Positions 8,684 to 17,205 of a stretch of DNA of 64,000 nt are shown here, piece after piece. The stretch is from contig JAOAGY010000032.1 of assembly GCA_026415505.1 (NCBI GenBank), forward strand, positions 124,001-188,000, read 5' to 3'. Each line of letters opens with the position of its first letter. The first letter of the stretch is position 1. A program made the position numbers and the translations under genes. Under the pieces are notes generated by a model, which worked only from the letters and a program-made list of their open reading frames with translations, had not been told where the DNA came from and ran no database searches. This stretch comes from Chlorobiota bacterium (GTDB lineage: Bacteria > Bacteroidota > Ignavibacteria > Kapaibacteriales > NICIL-2).

Positions 8684-11611
8684 ATGCTCGACGGCATCAC
8701 ACGTACATCGGAGTGGCTCGATCGCATCCGTATCATCGGTGCGCGTGAACACAATCTCAAGAATATCAGCATCGAACTGCCGCGCGATCGTTTCATCGTC
8801 GTTACAGGCGTGTCGGGGTCAGGAAAATCCTCGTTGGCGTTCGATACACTCTACGCAGAAGGACAGCGACGCTACGTTATGTGCCTATCACCTTATGCCC
8901 GACAGTTTCTCGGTGTTTTGCGCAAACCCGATGTCGATAGCATCGAAGGGATCTCGCCAGCGATCAGCATCGAACAAAAGTCCAGCGGCTTTACACCACG
9001 TTCGACAGTCGGAACGGTCACGGAGATTTACGATTACTTGCGGCTGCTCTATGCACGAGTTGGTACGCAGTACTGCCCCGATTGCGATGTCCCGGTCGAG
9101 CGGACTTCCACCGATGAGATAGTCGCAGCTCTCATGAGCGTCGAAGTTGGCACACCCATAGAAATTCTTGCTCCGTTGGTGGTGGGACGCAAGGGTCATT
9201 ATCGCGAGTTGTTCGCTTCGCTTGCACGGAGTGGTTTTTCGCGGGTTCGTGTGGATGGCGAACATCGGGAGATCACCGATGGCATGATGCTCGATCGCTA
9301 TAAGATCCACACGATCGAACTCGTTGTCGATCGAATCATCTCGGCACCGACAAGCGGTCGGCGCTTGACAGAAAGCATCGAGTTAGCGCTTCGAATGGGG
9401 CAGGGACGACTGATCGCCGTACTCGGTTCCGATCGAGAGCGCACCTATAGCACGGCGTATTCATGTCCCTCGTGTGGGCGTGGCTTCGATCCACCCGCAC
9501 CGAATTCATTCTCGTTCAACTCTCCCTACGGATGGTGCACTGGGTGCGAGGGAATGGGATACCGTGAAGATTTTTTGATCGAGCGCATCGTTGACGATCC
9601 GAATCGCTCGATCGCCGATGGTGGTATCGCGATACTCGGTCCTCGTCGGCAAACGCTCCTGTGGAAACAAGTTGCCACATATTGTGAGCGCGAACGAATT
9701 CGGCTCGACGAACCCATTGCGACGATCCCGCCCGACAAACTCCGCACATTGCTTTTCGGAAACGAAAAGGGACGGTCGAATCGGCTCGTGCTCGAGCTCG
9801 ATAGCAACGGTGATCGGTTCTTCGTCGAACACGAGTTCCACGGCATTCTTCCCACGTTTCGTCATCAGCTCGAAACGACAAGCTCGGCAAAGGTGCGCAG
9901 TTGGATTGCATCGTTCATGGGAGTAGTCCGCTGCCCGGAATGCGATGGTGAGCGGCTGCGCAGAGAAAGTCGGGTAGTGCGAGTGGCGGGCTATCGTCTG
10001 CCAGAGATCGTCTGTTGGGACATCGGGCATCTTCGCCGATGGGTCGAACAGTTACGCTTGGAATTGACCGAGCGCCAGTGGACAATCGCACAGCCCGTCG
10101 TTGCAGAAATCCAGCAGCGGTTGTCGTTCCTTGCCGATGTCGGTTTGGAGTACCTGTCGCTGGATCGTTCAGCACGAACGCTGAGCGGTGGCGAATCTCA
10201 ACGCATACGCCTGGCATCTCAAATCGGTACTGGTTTAGTCGGTGTTCTCTATGTTCTCGATGAGCCGAGCATCGGTCTTCATCCACGCGACAATCGAGCG
10301 CTCATTGCATCGCTGGAACGTTTGCGGGATCTCGGCAACACTGTCGTCGTCGTCGAACACGATCGTGAAACGATGTTAGCCGCCGATCTCTTGGTCGACC
10401 TCGGTCCTCGTGCTGGTATTCATGGCGGGCAGGTGCTCTTTATCGAGCAACCTCAGCGATTGGCAGCACTGCCAACTGCGGCGCGAGAGCAATCACTTAC
10501 TGCGCAGTATCTACTGGGAATGCGCCGAATTGCAGTGCCGTCAGAGCGGCGCAGTGGCAACGGTCAGTGGCTCGTCATCGAAGGCGCATCAGGGCACAAT
10601 CTACGCGATGTAACGCTCCGAATTCCGCTCGGTCGGTTCGTGTGTGTGACTGGTGTATCGGGATCGGGGAAATCCTCGCTCGTGCTCGATACACTCTATC
10701 CGTTGCTGAGCAATCTCTTGCATCGCACATCGCTTCCTGTCCTGCCGCACCGTCGCATCGTCGGCATCGAACATCTCGATAAGGTCATCGAGATTGACCA
10801 AAGTCCGATCGGCAAAACGCCGCGTTCGAATCCTGCGACGTACACAGGTGTGTTCACGCTCATTCGGCAACATTACGCGATGCTTCCCGAAGCACGCATA
10901 CGAGGCTACACTCCAGGACGCTTTTCGTTCAACGTCCAGGGCGGCCGCTGCGAAGCATGCGAGGGCGCCGGATTGCAGCGGATCGAGATGAACTTTCTCC
11001 CCGAAGTGTACGTGCGTTGCGAAGAGTGCGGCGGAAGGCGGTACAATACGGAAACGCTGAGCGTAAAGTACAAAGGGAAGTCAATCGCCGATGTTCTTGA
11101 TATGACCGTCGAAGAAGCCCTCGACTTTTTTGCGGACATTCCGGCAATTCGACGGAAACTCGATGTCCTTGCACAAGTCGGACTCGGATACATCACGCTC
11201 GGACAACAAGCACCGACTTTGAGCGGCGGTGAGGCACAACGTCTCAAACTCGCAACCGAGCTGGCGCGTACCAGCACCGGTAAAACACTTTACGTCCTCG
11301 ACGAGCCAACAACAGGTCTCCATTTCGAAGACATTCGTATTCTGCTCGAATTGCTGCACAGACTCGTTGAACGTGGCAACACTGTTGTCGTTATCGAGCA
11401 CAATCTCGACGTCGTCAAATGTGCCGATTGGGTCGTCGATCTCGGACCTGGTGGCGGTCCGAAGGGAGGAACGATCGTCGCCGAGGGTACTCCGGAGGCG
11501 ATCGCATCCGATCCGCACTCGCTGACGGGATTGTACTTGCGGCAGGAACTCGATGGGCGAACAGAAATACCGAACAAACGTCGCCGGCGCAACAAAGAGC
11601 GCGCTGCGTAG
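8684..11611 (+). CDS. uvrA: Excinuclease ABC subunit A
   Basis: A 975-residue UvrA with all expected parts: first Walker A GVSGSGKSSLAFDTLYAEGQRRY, the UvrB-binding region with its zinc cysteines (CPDC... near residue 128), the second zinc module (CPSCGRGF/CTGCEGMGY), CPECDGERL, signature LSGGESQRIRLASQIG, second Walker A GVSGSGKSSLVLDTLYP, third zinc finger CEACEGAG/CEECGGRRY and LSGGEAQRLKLATELA. It scans DNA for bulky damage and loads UvrB. Slightly longer than the usual 940 residues, partly from a charged C-terminal tail (KRRRRNKERAA). UvrB and UvrC are not in the window. Confidence 0.97.
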   Translation: MLDGITRTSEWLDRIRIIGAREHNLKNISIELPRDRFIVVTGVSGSGKSSLAFDTLYAEGQRRYVMCLSPYARQFLGVLRKPDVDSIEGISPAISIEQKSSGFTPRSTVGTVTEIYDYLRLLYARVGTQYCPDCDVPVERTSTDEIVAALMSVEVGTPIEILAPLVVGRKGHYRELFASLARSGFSRVRVDGEHREITDGMMLDRYKIHTIELVVDRIISAPTSGRRLTESIELALRMGQGRLIAVLGSDRERTYSTAYSCPSCGRGFDPPAPNSFSFNSPYGWCTGCEGMGYREDFLIERIVDDPNRSIADGGIAILGPRRQTLLWKQVATYCERERIRLDEPIATIPPDKLRTLLFGNEKGRSNRLVLELDSNGDRFFVEHEFHGILPTFRHQLETTSSAKVRSWIASFMGVVRCPECDGERLRRESRVVRVAGYRLPEIVCWDIGHLRRWVEQLRLELTERQWTIAQPVVAEIQQRLSFLADVGLEYLSLDRSARTLSGGESQRIRLASQIGTGLVGVLYVLDEPSIGLHPRDNRALIASLERLRDLGNTVVVVEHDRETMLAADLLVDLGPRAGIHGGQVLFIEQPQRLAALPTAAREQSLTAQYLLGMRRIAVPSERRSGNGQWLVIEGASGHNLRDVTLRIPLGRFVCVTGVSGSGKSSLVLDTLYPLLSNLLHRTSLPVLPHRRIVGIEHLDKVIEIDQSPIGKTPRSNPATYTGVFTLIRQHYAMLPEARIRGYTPGRFSFNVQGGRCEACEGAGLQRIEMNFLPEVYVRCEECGGRRYNTETLSVKYKGKSIADVLDMTVEEALDFFADIPAIRRKLDVLAQVGLGYITLGQQAPTLSGGEAQRLKLATELARTSTGKTLYVLDEPTTGLHFEDIRILLELLHRLVERGNTVVVIEHNLDVVKCADWVVDLGPGGGPKGGTIVAEGTPEAIASDPHSLTGLYLRQELDGRTEIPNKRRRRNKERAA

Positions 11612-11616
11612 TTTTG
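11609..11616 (+). promoter_or_regulatory. Promoter -7 element (TAGTTTTG) upstream of etfB
   Basis: TAGTTTTG overlaps the uvrA stop codon and fits TAnnTTTG exactly, 30 bases before the etfB start. It suggests etfBA has its own promoter. No TTTG was found at the expected upstream distance. Confidence 0.45.
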
Positions 11617-11646
11617 CACGTCCGATGTTTACTCATGTTTGTCCCG

Positions 11647-12390
11647 ATGAATATTCTCGTTTGCATTTCCTACGTTCCCGATACAGCAGCAAAGATTAGT
11701 ACAATTGCCGATGGCTCAGCGCTTCAACTCGACGGAGTCAAGTACATCCTCAACCCCTACGACGAGTTTGCTATCGAAGAAGCGCTACGCCAGCGTGAAA
11801 AACATGGCGGAACAGTCGTTGCCTTGACCGTCGGCTCAGAGTCAGCCAAAGAAATTCTCCGAACCGCACTGGCAATGGGTGCCGATCGTGCGGCGATCGT
11901 ACCGTCCTCGTCGCTCGATTCGTTCGGTGTTGCTGTCAATATCGCAGCCTATGCTCGAACGATGAACGCCGACTTGGTATTGATGGGTCGTCAGAGCATT
12001 GATCACGATTCGTTCCAGATGGCGAGCACAGTCGCCGCATTGCTCGATCTACCGTCCATCTCGGTCGTATCGAAGCTCGATATTTCAGATTCGACTGTAC
12101 GTGCCGAACGCGACATCGAGGGTGGCAAGGAAATACTCGAAGCAACCTTACCGATCGTCATCAGTGTCCAGAAGGGTATCAACGAACCGCGCTATCCGAA
12201 GCTGCCCGACATCATGAAAGCAAAATCGAAGCCGATTGAGGTGGTCGAAATCCAAACCGCTCCTCCTCGAGTGGAGATGTTTCAATTTTCTGTCCCACAG
12301 CTCAAACGGCTCGGCAAAATCTTCGGCGACAGCGATGAAGAGATCGCTGAATTCGTCCGTCTTCTGCACGAAGAAGCCAAGGTCATCTGA
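11647..12390 (+). CDS. etfB: Electron transfer flavoprotein, beta subunit
   Basis: The product (247 aa from ATG 11647) opens MNILVCISYVPDTAAKI and contains LNPYDEFAIEEALRQRE, TVGSESAKEILRTALAMGADRA and GRQSIDHDSFQ, the AMP/FAD-site pattern of EtfB. With EtfA it accepts electrons from acyl-CoA dehydrogenases. An ATG 12 bases upstream (11635) is in frame, but the inner ATG matches family starts. It is followed by etfA after 36 bases. The acyl-CoA dehydrogenase at 50.7 kb is a plausible electron donor. Confidence 0.95.
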   Translation: MNILVCISYVPDTAAKISTIADGSALQLDGVKYILNPYDEFAIEEALRQREKHGGTVVALTVGSESAKEILRTALAMGADRAAIVPSSSLDSFGVAVNIAAYARTMNADLVLMGRQSIDHDSFQMASTVAALLDLPSISVVSKLDISDSTVRAERDIEGGKEILEATLPIVISVQKGINEPRYPKLPDIMKAKSKPIEVVEIQTAPPRVEMFQFSVPQLKRLGKIFGDSDEEIAEFVRLLHEEAKVI

Positions 12391-12426
12391 AGTTATTCGA
12401 AGTCGAACATACTTTCCGGAATCTCG

Positions 12427-13395
12427 ATGTCAACAGTAGCGGTTTACGTCGAACAGCGTAGCGGCATCATCAAACGTCCGACGTTCGAAGCACTCACGGC
12501 AGCGCGGTCACTATCGGAGCGCGTTGTCGCTCTCAGCATCGGAGCGTGCGATGCGGAAATGCTCGGCGCTTATGGTGCGACGGAGGTCGTTGTAGTCGAA
12601 CATCCGCTCTTACGAGAGTACTCGTCACAAGCAGTCGCTGTGGCATTGGCGCAGTACCTTCGATCGTCAGATATTCGAACGCTGCTCGTCGGCGGTACAG
12701 CACAAGGGAAAGAACTCGCGCCTCGAATTGCTGTTCTCGTCGAGGCTGGATACATGCCCGATTGTATCGAGCTGTCCAGCGATGGCAACGCAATCGTCGC
12801 TGTCCGTCCTCTGTATGCTGGCAAAGTGCGTGCAGCGGTACGACCGCTCACCGATCGAGTCGTTGTAGCGCTTCGTCCCAACATGTTTACGGCTCGAACA
12901 ACCGAATCTGCTGCGATACCATCCGTCAGTACATTCTCGCCAACGATCGAAGATCGAGACCGCAGAGTCGTCCTCAAAGAGATTATCCGCAACGAAGGCA
13001 AGCTCGATGTACTCGAAGCAGACATCGTTGTTTCGGGGGGACGTGGTATGAAGGGTCCAGAGCATTTCGTGCTCATCGAGCAGTTAGCATCTGCGCTCGG
13101 AGGTGCGGTCGGTGCTTCTCGTGCTGTCGTCGATGCTGGATGGCGCCCCCACAGCGAACAAGTTGGACAAACGGGTAAAACCGTTTCGCCGAACCTCTAT
13201 ATCGCCTGTGGTATTAGCGGAGCGGTTCAACATCTAGCGGGGATGTCGTCGTCGAAAGTTATTGCGGCGATCAACAAGGACAAAGACGCGCCCATATTCA
13301 AGGTCGCTGATTACGGCATCGTCGGTGATGTGTTCGAGGTCATTCCGAAACTCATCGAGAAAATCAAAGCGATCAAGCAGGCAGCGACGTCGTAA
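12427..13395 (+). CDS. etfA: Electron transfer flavoprotein, alpha subunit
   Basis: A 322-residue protein whose C-terminal half carries the FAD-binding EtfA signature: GGRGMKGPEHF, AVGASRAVVDAGWRPHSEQVGQTGKTVSPNLYIACGISGAVQHLAGM, INKDKDAPIFKVADYGIVGD. It forms the heterodimer with EtfB and hands electrons to ETF:quinone oxidoreductase, which is not in the window. The stand-alone two-subunit form and lack of a ferredoxin or FixC neighbour argue for the classical rather than the bifurcating type, though sequence alone does not settle this. Confidence 0.95.
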   Translation: MSTVAVYVEQRSGIIKRPTFEALTAARSLSERVVALSIGACDAEMLGAYGATEVVVVEHPLLREYSSQAVAVALAQYLRSSDIRTLLVGGTAQGKELAPRIAVLVEAGYMPDCIELSSDGNAIVAVRPLYAGKVRAAVRPLTDRVVVALRPNMFTARTTESAAIPSVSTFSPTIEDRDRRVVLKEIIRNEGKLDVLEADIVVSGGRGMKGPEHFVLIEQLASALGGAVGASRAVVDAGWRPHSEQVGQTGKTVSPNLYIACGISGAVQHLAGMSSSKVIAAINKDKDAPIFKVADYGIVGDVFEVIPKLIEKIKAIKQAATS

Positions 13396-13400
13396 TTTTG
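13393..13400 (+). promoter_or_regulatory. Promoter -7 element (TAATTTTG) upstream of the bifunctional nuclease gene
   Basis: TAATTTTG overlaps the etfA stop codon and fits TAnnTTTG exactly, 31 bases before the next start codon. Confidence 0.45.
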
Positions 13401-13431
13401 CGCCGAACGACAGGTTCTGGTAGCGATTCGT

Positions 13432-14070
13432 ATGGCAAAAGTGGAAGTGGAAATACTCGGTCTGTCCGCGAGCACCGGTAGCAACGGCGCCTACGCCCTC
13501 ATATTGAAGGAAGTAGATGGCGAGCGGCGCTTGCCAATCGTGATCGGTGCTCCAGAGGCACAGGCAATCGCTGCCGAGTTGGAAGATGTTCGCCCGACTC
13601 GTCCGATGACACACGATTTGCTCAAAAACATCATCGAAAAAGCGGGCGGCACTGTCAGTGAGGTTTGCATTGTGGATTTGCGCGAAAGCATTTTTTACGC
13701 GCAGATCACGATCGAAGGACTCGATTTGCAAGTCGATGCACGTCCGAGCGACGCCATCGCATTGGCAGTACGGTTCAAAGCGCCGATTTATGTCATGGAC
13801 ACAGTGCTCGATGAAGCAGGTGTCGTGCCTGAGTCGGAAGAAGAATTCGCCGACGACGATGACGATGAAGACGAGGACGATCTGATGCGGCTGTTGCAGC
13901 AGCATGAGGAGAGCGAACCGGAACCCCCGCAATCGGTCGAGCGACGACGTCCTGGATCGCGGCTCGATCAGCTCCGTCGTGAACTCGACCAAGCGATTCG
14001 GGAAGAAGATTACGAACGTGCCGCGCGCATTCGAGACGAGATTCGCCGACTCGAAGGCTCCGAACGATAA
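13432..14070 (+). CDS. Bifunctional nuclease domain (DUF151) protein with C-terminal UVR motif
   Basis: A 212-residue protein in three parts. Residues 1-125 are the BFN/DUF151 fold (VEVEILGLSAS, GERRLPIVIGAPEAQAIA, RPMTHDL, VDARPSDAIALAVR). Residues 138-170 are an acidic, low-complexity linker with a run of Asp/Glu. Residues 177-212 form a UvrB/UvrC-type helical hairpin (QLRRELDQAIREEDYERAARIRDEIRRLE). The family has reported nuclease activity in plants and occurs widely in Bacteroidota and Actinobacteria; the UVR motif is typical of the Chlorobi/Bacteroidota version and suggests contact with the Uvr machinery. It is followed at 5 bases by a tRNA gene and probably shares its transcript. Confidence 0.85.
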   Translation: MAKVEVEILGLSASTGSNGAYALILKEVDGERRLPIVIGAPEAQAIAAELEDVRPTRPMTHDLLKNIIEKAGGTVSEVCIVDLRESIFYAQITIEGLDLQVDARPSDAIALAVRFKAPIYVMDTVLDEAGVVPESEEEFADDDDDEDEDDLMRLLQQHEESEPEPPQSVERRRPGSRLDQLRRELDQAIREEDYERAARIRDEIRRLEGSER

Positions 14071-14074
14071 TGTA

Positions 14075-14148
14075 GCCGAGGTAGCTCAGTAGGTTAGAGC
14101 AGCGGAATCATAATCCGCGTGTCGGGGGTTCGAATCCCTCCCTCGGCA
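14075..14148 (+). tRNA. tRNA-Met (anticodon CAU)
   Basis: A 74-base cloverleaf folds completely: acceptor GCCGAGG/CCTCGGC (7 pairs), D arm with TAGCTCAGTAGGTTAGAGCA, anticodon stem GCGGA/TCCGC around loop ATCATAA (anticodon CAT at 14109-14111), T stem GGGGG/CCCTC with loop TTCGAAT, discriminator A. CCA is not encoded. The acceptor is fully paired at 1-72 and the anticodon stem lacks GGG/CCC, so it is not the initiator. Elongator Met is most likely; a lysidine-modified tRNA-Ile2 also has a CAU anticodon and cannot be excluded. Confidence 0.9.
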
Positions 14149-14153
14149 CTCCC

Positions 14154-14185
14154 AGCAGCGCAGCCCATGCTGGGGCTGCGCTGCT
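14154..14185 (+). terminator. 13-bp perfect hairpin after tRNA-Met
   Basis: AGCAGCGCAGCCC pairs perfectly with GGGCTGCGCTGCT across a 6-base loop, five bases after the tRNA. There is no T tract behind it, so it may be a processing or 3'-end stability hairpin rather than a strict intrinsic terminator. Confidence 0.6.
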
Positions 14186-14214
14186 GCGTCCGATCCCGAC
14201 CATAGCTTCCACGA

Positions 14215-15456
14215 ATGAGACATCTCCTGCACTTGCAGCCCGCATCACGATTGGAGGATGCGTTCTTTACGTCGTACCGCGCAGGCGATAAGCTGGTGAG
14301 CTTCTTCGGTGACTCGCACCCATATTATGCTGGCAGCGTCGTCAAAGCAATGGCAAGCGCTCGGAATGGCTATCGCCATATTGCTCGTTTGTTCGCCGAC
14401 GATATCGCTGCTGCTGAACACTGTGCCGATAGCGAAGCTGCAGATGAACACCTGCAATTGTTTTTCGATCGATTGAAGCACGACTACACCGCAACCGTCG
14501 TCCGCATCGAGCGTCTGACGCCGACGATCGTCGAGCTTGTGGTTCGTGCCCCCGCTGCAGCGCGTAAATTCCGTCCAGGTCAGTTCTACCGCTTGCAGAA
14601 TTACGCTGCACAAGCGCCGATCGCGGCTGGACACCGTCTTGTGATGGAGGCGCTGGCAATGACCGGTGCATGGACCGATCCGGACGCTGGATTGCTTTCG
14701 ATGATCGCTCTGGAAGTGGGTGCTTCGACACGGATGATCTCTCACTTGCGCGAGGGGGAACGTGTCGTCGTCATGGGACCAACCGGGACACCGACCGAAA
14801 TTCCAGAGAACGAAAACGTGCTTCTCTGCGGTGGCGGATTGGGCAACGCTGTTTTATTCTCGATCGCACATGCACTCAAGTCTCGCGGATGCCGCGTGAT
14901 CTACTTTGCTGGCTATCGCAATGGGCGCGATGTTTTCAAAATGAGCAACATCGAAGCCGCTACTGATCAAATCGTCTGGTGCACCGATGCCGGAAATCCA
15001 ATCACTCCACGTCGTCAGCAGGATCGGCATTGGCGCGGGACGATCATCGAAGCAATGGTTGCATATCATCGTGGGGCATTAGGCGAACGACTCGTGCCAT
15101 TCGAAACTGTCCAGAGGATAATCGCGATCGGAAGCGACGGGATGATGAACGCGGTCAGGCAGGCTCGCTATACGGTGCTGCGGGATGCGTTCGGTCCTCA
15201 CGTCGCGATCGGTTCGATCAACTCGCCGATGCAGTGCATGATGAAGGAAATCTGTGCGCAATGTTTGCAAAAACATCGTGACCCACTCACCGGTCGCGAA
15301 CTCGTTCCGGTCTTCTCCTGTTTCAACCAGGATCAAGAACTCGATCGTGTGGATTTCGACAATCTCCACGACCGGCTCAGTATGAATTCCGTTCTCGAAA
15401 AACTCGGTCACTCGTGGCTCGAATACCTGCTCAGTTACGAGCAATCCATCGGTTGA
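14215..15456 (+). CDS. PyrK/ferredoxin-reductase-like flavoprotein with [2Fe-2S] motif
   Basis: A 413-residue protein. Residues 95-300 have the ferredoxin-NADP reductase layout: FAD-site FRPGQFYRLQNY, then LREGERVVVMGPTGTP and the NAD(P)-loop LLCGGGLGNAVLFSIAHAL. Residues 341-369 hold Cys341, Cys347, Cys350 and Cys369 (Cx5Cx2Cx18C), the arrangement used for the [2Fe-2S] cluster of PyrK-type electron-transfer subunits. Residues 20-60 (FFGDSHPYYAGSVVKAMASARNGY) resemble, from memory, the linker of long GltD-like oxidoreductases, so this may be the C-terminal half of such a fusion now standing alone. Upstream is a tRNA and hairpin, with no dihydroorotate dehydrogenase or GltD-like partner nearby. 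Electron acceptor unknown. Confidence 0.75.
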   Translation: MRHLLHLQPASRLEDAFFTSYRAGDKLVSFFGDSHPYYAGSVVKAMASARNGYRHIARLFADDIAAAEHCADSEAADEHLQLFFDRLKHDYTATVVRIERLTPTIVELVVRAPAAARKFRPGQFYRLQNYAAQAPIAAGHRLVMEALAMTGAWTDPDAGLLSMIALEVGASTRMISHLREGERVVVMGPTGTPTEIPENENVLLCGGGLGNAVLFSIAHALKSRGCRVIYFAGYRNGRDVFKMSNIEAATDQIVWCTDAGNPITPRRQQDRHWRGTIIEAMVAYHRGALGERLVPFETVQRIIAIGSDGMMNAVRQARYTVLRDAFGPHVAIGSINSPMQCMMKEICAQCLQKHRDPLTGRELVPVFSCFNQDQELDRVDFDNLHDRLSMNSVLEKLGHSWLEYLLSYEQSIG

Positions 15457-15477
15457 ATCACACTCGATTGCTGTCTC

Positions 15478-17010
15478 ATGTCCAATTATTCGATGGAACC
15501 GCGTCGGGCATACGAGCAGGCGGTGCAGATCATGCAAACCGCAAGTGATCTTGCTGCCGCTGCAGCATTGCTCGGGTGGGACCAGGAAACCTACATGCCA
15601 CCGCGTGCCGCCGACGCTCGTGCAGAACAACTTGCAACGCTGAGCGCATTGGTGCATTCGACACTCACCAGCAACGATGCCCGCGAGTTGGCTTACTACT
15701 TCGAATCTGCCGACTCACTCGACGGCGAACTCGACGATACCGAAAAACGCATCGCCAAGCTGTTCGCCCGTGAAGTGCAACGCGCTGCAAAACTGCCCGA
15801 TGAATTTGTGCGCCGCAAAGCCCGCACGACATCGCTTGCGCAAGAAGCGTGGAAACGTGCACGTGCCGAATCGTCGTTCGAATTGTTCAGCGATCATCTC
15901 CGCCGAGTCGTGGATGTGATGATCGAAGAAGCCACGATACGTGGCTATACCGAACACCCTTACGATGCCCTGCTCGACATCTACGAGCCCGGTGCAACTG
16001 TACGGCAGCTCGACCCAATTTTCGATCGCTTGGAACGGGCGACTGCTGACCTGCTCGATGCCGTCGCTCGCTCTGGGATCGAACCATCCGACGATGTGCT
16101 GCATGCGCATTATCCTGCATCTGCGCAAGTAACCGCAGCTCGCCGCATCGTCGAGGCTATGGGATTCGACTTTGCGGCTGGTCGCGTCGATCTGTCGGCG
16201 CATCCGTTCTGCACGTCGTTTTCGGTTTCCGATGTTCGACTAACGACGCGGATCAACGAGCACGACATTCGCGCGTGTCTCTTCGGACTCATCCACGAAG
16301 CTGGGCATGGACTCTACGAGCAAGGTATCTCGCCGCGTTTGGAACGGACGCTTGCGCGAGACGGTGCTTCGATGGGGATTCATGAATCGCAATCGCTGTT
16401 TTGGGAAAACATCGTCGCTCGTTCGGAAGAGTTTTGGTACTGGGCGCTACCGGTGCTTCGCGAATATTTCCCGGAACAGCTCGGAAAAACCACGCCCGAT
16501 CAGATGTATGCGGCAATCAATCGCGTCCGTCCTTCGCTCATCCGCATCGAAGCCGATGAGATTACGTACAACTTGCACATCGTGCTCCGTTATCGCATCG
16601 AGAAAGACCTCATCGCCGAACGAATAAAGGTCGAGGATATTCCGATGATGTGGAACGAAGCCGTCAAAAGCTCGCTCGGCATCGAGGTGCCCGATGATGC
16701 TCATGGTTGCTTGCAGGACATTCATTGGTCGTTCGGTGGCTTGGGGTACTTTCCAAGCTATACGCTCGGTAAACTCTACGCTGCGATGTTCCGGACAGCG
16801 TTGCTCGACCAAATGCCAGAAGCACCGTCGCTCGTTCGTCGTGGAGAATTCGGACCGATACGTCAGTGGTTGCGCGCCGCAATTCACCAATGGGGACGGA
16901 CATTCGAACCCGCCGAACTCGTTCACCGCGTAACGGGACGTTCGCTGACAGAGGAAGACTTCGTCGCTTATGCGTGGTCGAAAGTGCGGCGCATTTATGG
17001 AGATGTTTGA
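15478..17010 (+). CDS. Metallocarboxypeptidase, M32 family (carboxypeptidase Taq-like)
   Basis: A 510-residue, mostly helical zinc carboxypeptidase. The HExxH site is His273-Glu274...His277 in LIHEAGHGLYEQG, and the third ligand is Glu303 in GIHESQSLFWEN. Other family blocks are LGWDQETYMPPRAADARAEQLA near the start and DEITYNLHIVLRYRIEKDL. Members trim C-terminal residues except proline from peptides in the cytosol. Starts 22 bases after the reductase gene; length is normal for the family. Confidence 0.95.
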   Translation: MSNYSMEPRRAYEQAVQIMQTASDLAAAAALLGWDQETYMPPRAADARAEQLATLSALVHSTLTSNDARELAYYFESADSLDGELDDTEKRIAKLFAREVQRAAKLPDEFVRRKARTTSLAQEAWKRARAESSFELFSDHLRRVVDVMIEEATIRGYTEHPYDALLDIYEPGATVRQLDPIFDRLERATADLLDAVARSGIEPSDDVLHAHYPASAQVTAARRIVEAMGFDFAAGRVDLSAHPFCTSFSVSDVRLTTRINEHDIRACLFGLIHEAGHGLYEQGISPRLERTLARDGASMGIHESQSLFWENIVARSEEFWYWALPVLREYFPEQLGKTTPDQMYAAINRVRPSLIRIEADEITYNLHIVLRYRIEKDLIAERIKVEDIPMMWNEAVKSSLGIEVPDDAHGCLQDIHWSFGGLGYFPSYTLGKLYAAMFRTALLDQMPEAPSLVRRGEFGPIRQWLRAAIHQWGRTFEPAELVHRVTGRSLTEEDFVAYAWSKVRRIYGDV

Positions 17011-17038
17011 CTGGCAATAGTCGGGCGCTGTATTTTTG
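17006..17038 (+). promoter_or_regulatory. Bacteroidota-type promoter (TTTG-N21-TATTTTTG) for tRNA-Thr
   Basis: TTTG at 17006-17009, a 21-base spacer and TATTTTTG at 17031-17038 match the TTTG/TAnnTTTG consensus described for the primary sigma factor of Bacteroides and relatives. It ends 13 bases before the mature tRNA 5' end. This is the best-formed promoter in the window. Confidence 0.7.
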
Positions 17039-17051
17039 CAGCCGAAACAGT

Positions 17052-17124
17052 GCCAACATAGCTCAGCTGGTAGAGCAGCTCACTCGTAATGAGCAGGTCA
17101 CCGGTTCGAGTCCGGTTGTTGGCT
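17052..17124 (+). tRNA. tRNA-Thr (anticodon CGU)
   Basis: A 73-base cloverleaf: acceptor GCCAACA/TGTTGGC, D arm TAGCTCAGCTGGTAGAGCA, anticodon stem GCTCA/TGAGC with loop CTCGTAA (anticodon CGT, reads ACG), T arm ACCGG-TTCGAGT-CCGGT, discriminator T. CCA is not encoded. It has its own promoter and an intrinsic terminator four bases downstream, so it is a single-gene transcription unit. Confidence 0.95.
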
Positions 17125-17127
17125 CCC

Positions 17128-17160
17128 CGCCCGAAGTAAAAGCTTCGGGCGTCTTTTTTT
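17128..17160 (+). terminator. Rho-independent terminator after tRNA-Thr
   Basis: CGCCCGAAG pairs with CTTCGGGCG over a 6-base loop and is followed by TCTTTTTTT. A textbook intrinsic terminator. Confidence 0.92.
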
Positions 17161-17205
17161 GCTGTGCAACATTTGTTCAGCATCTGCGTAGCTTGCACAT
17201 GAACA

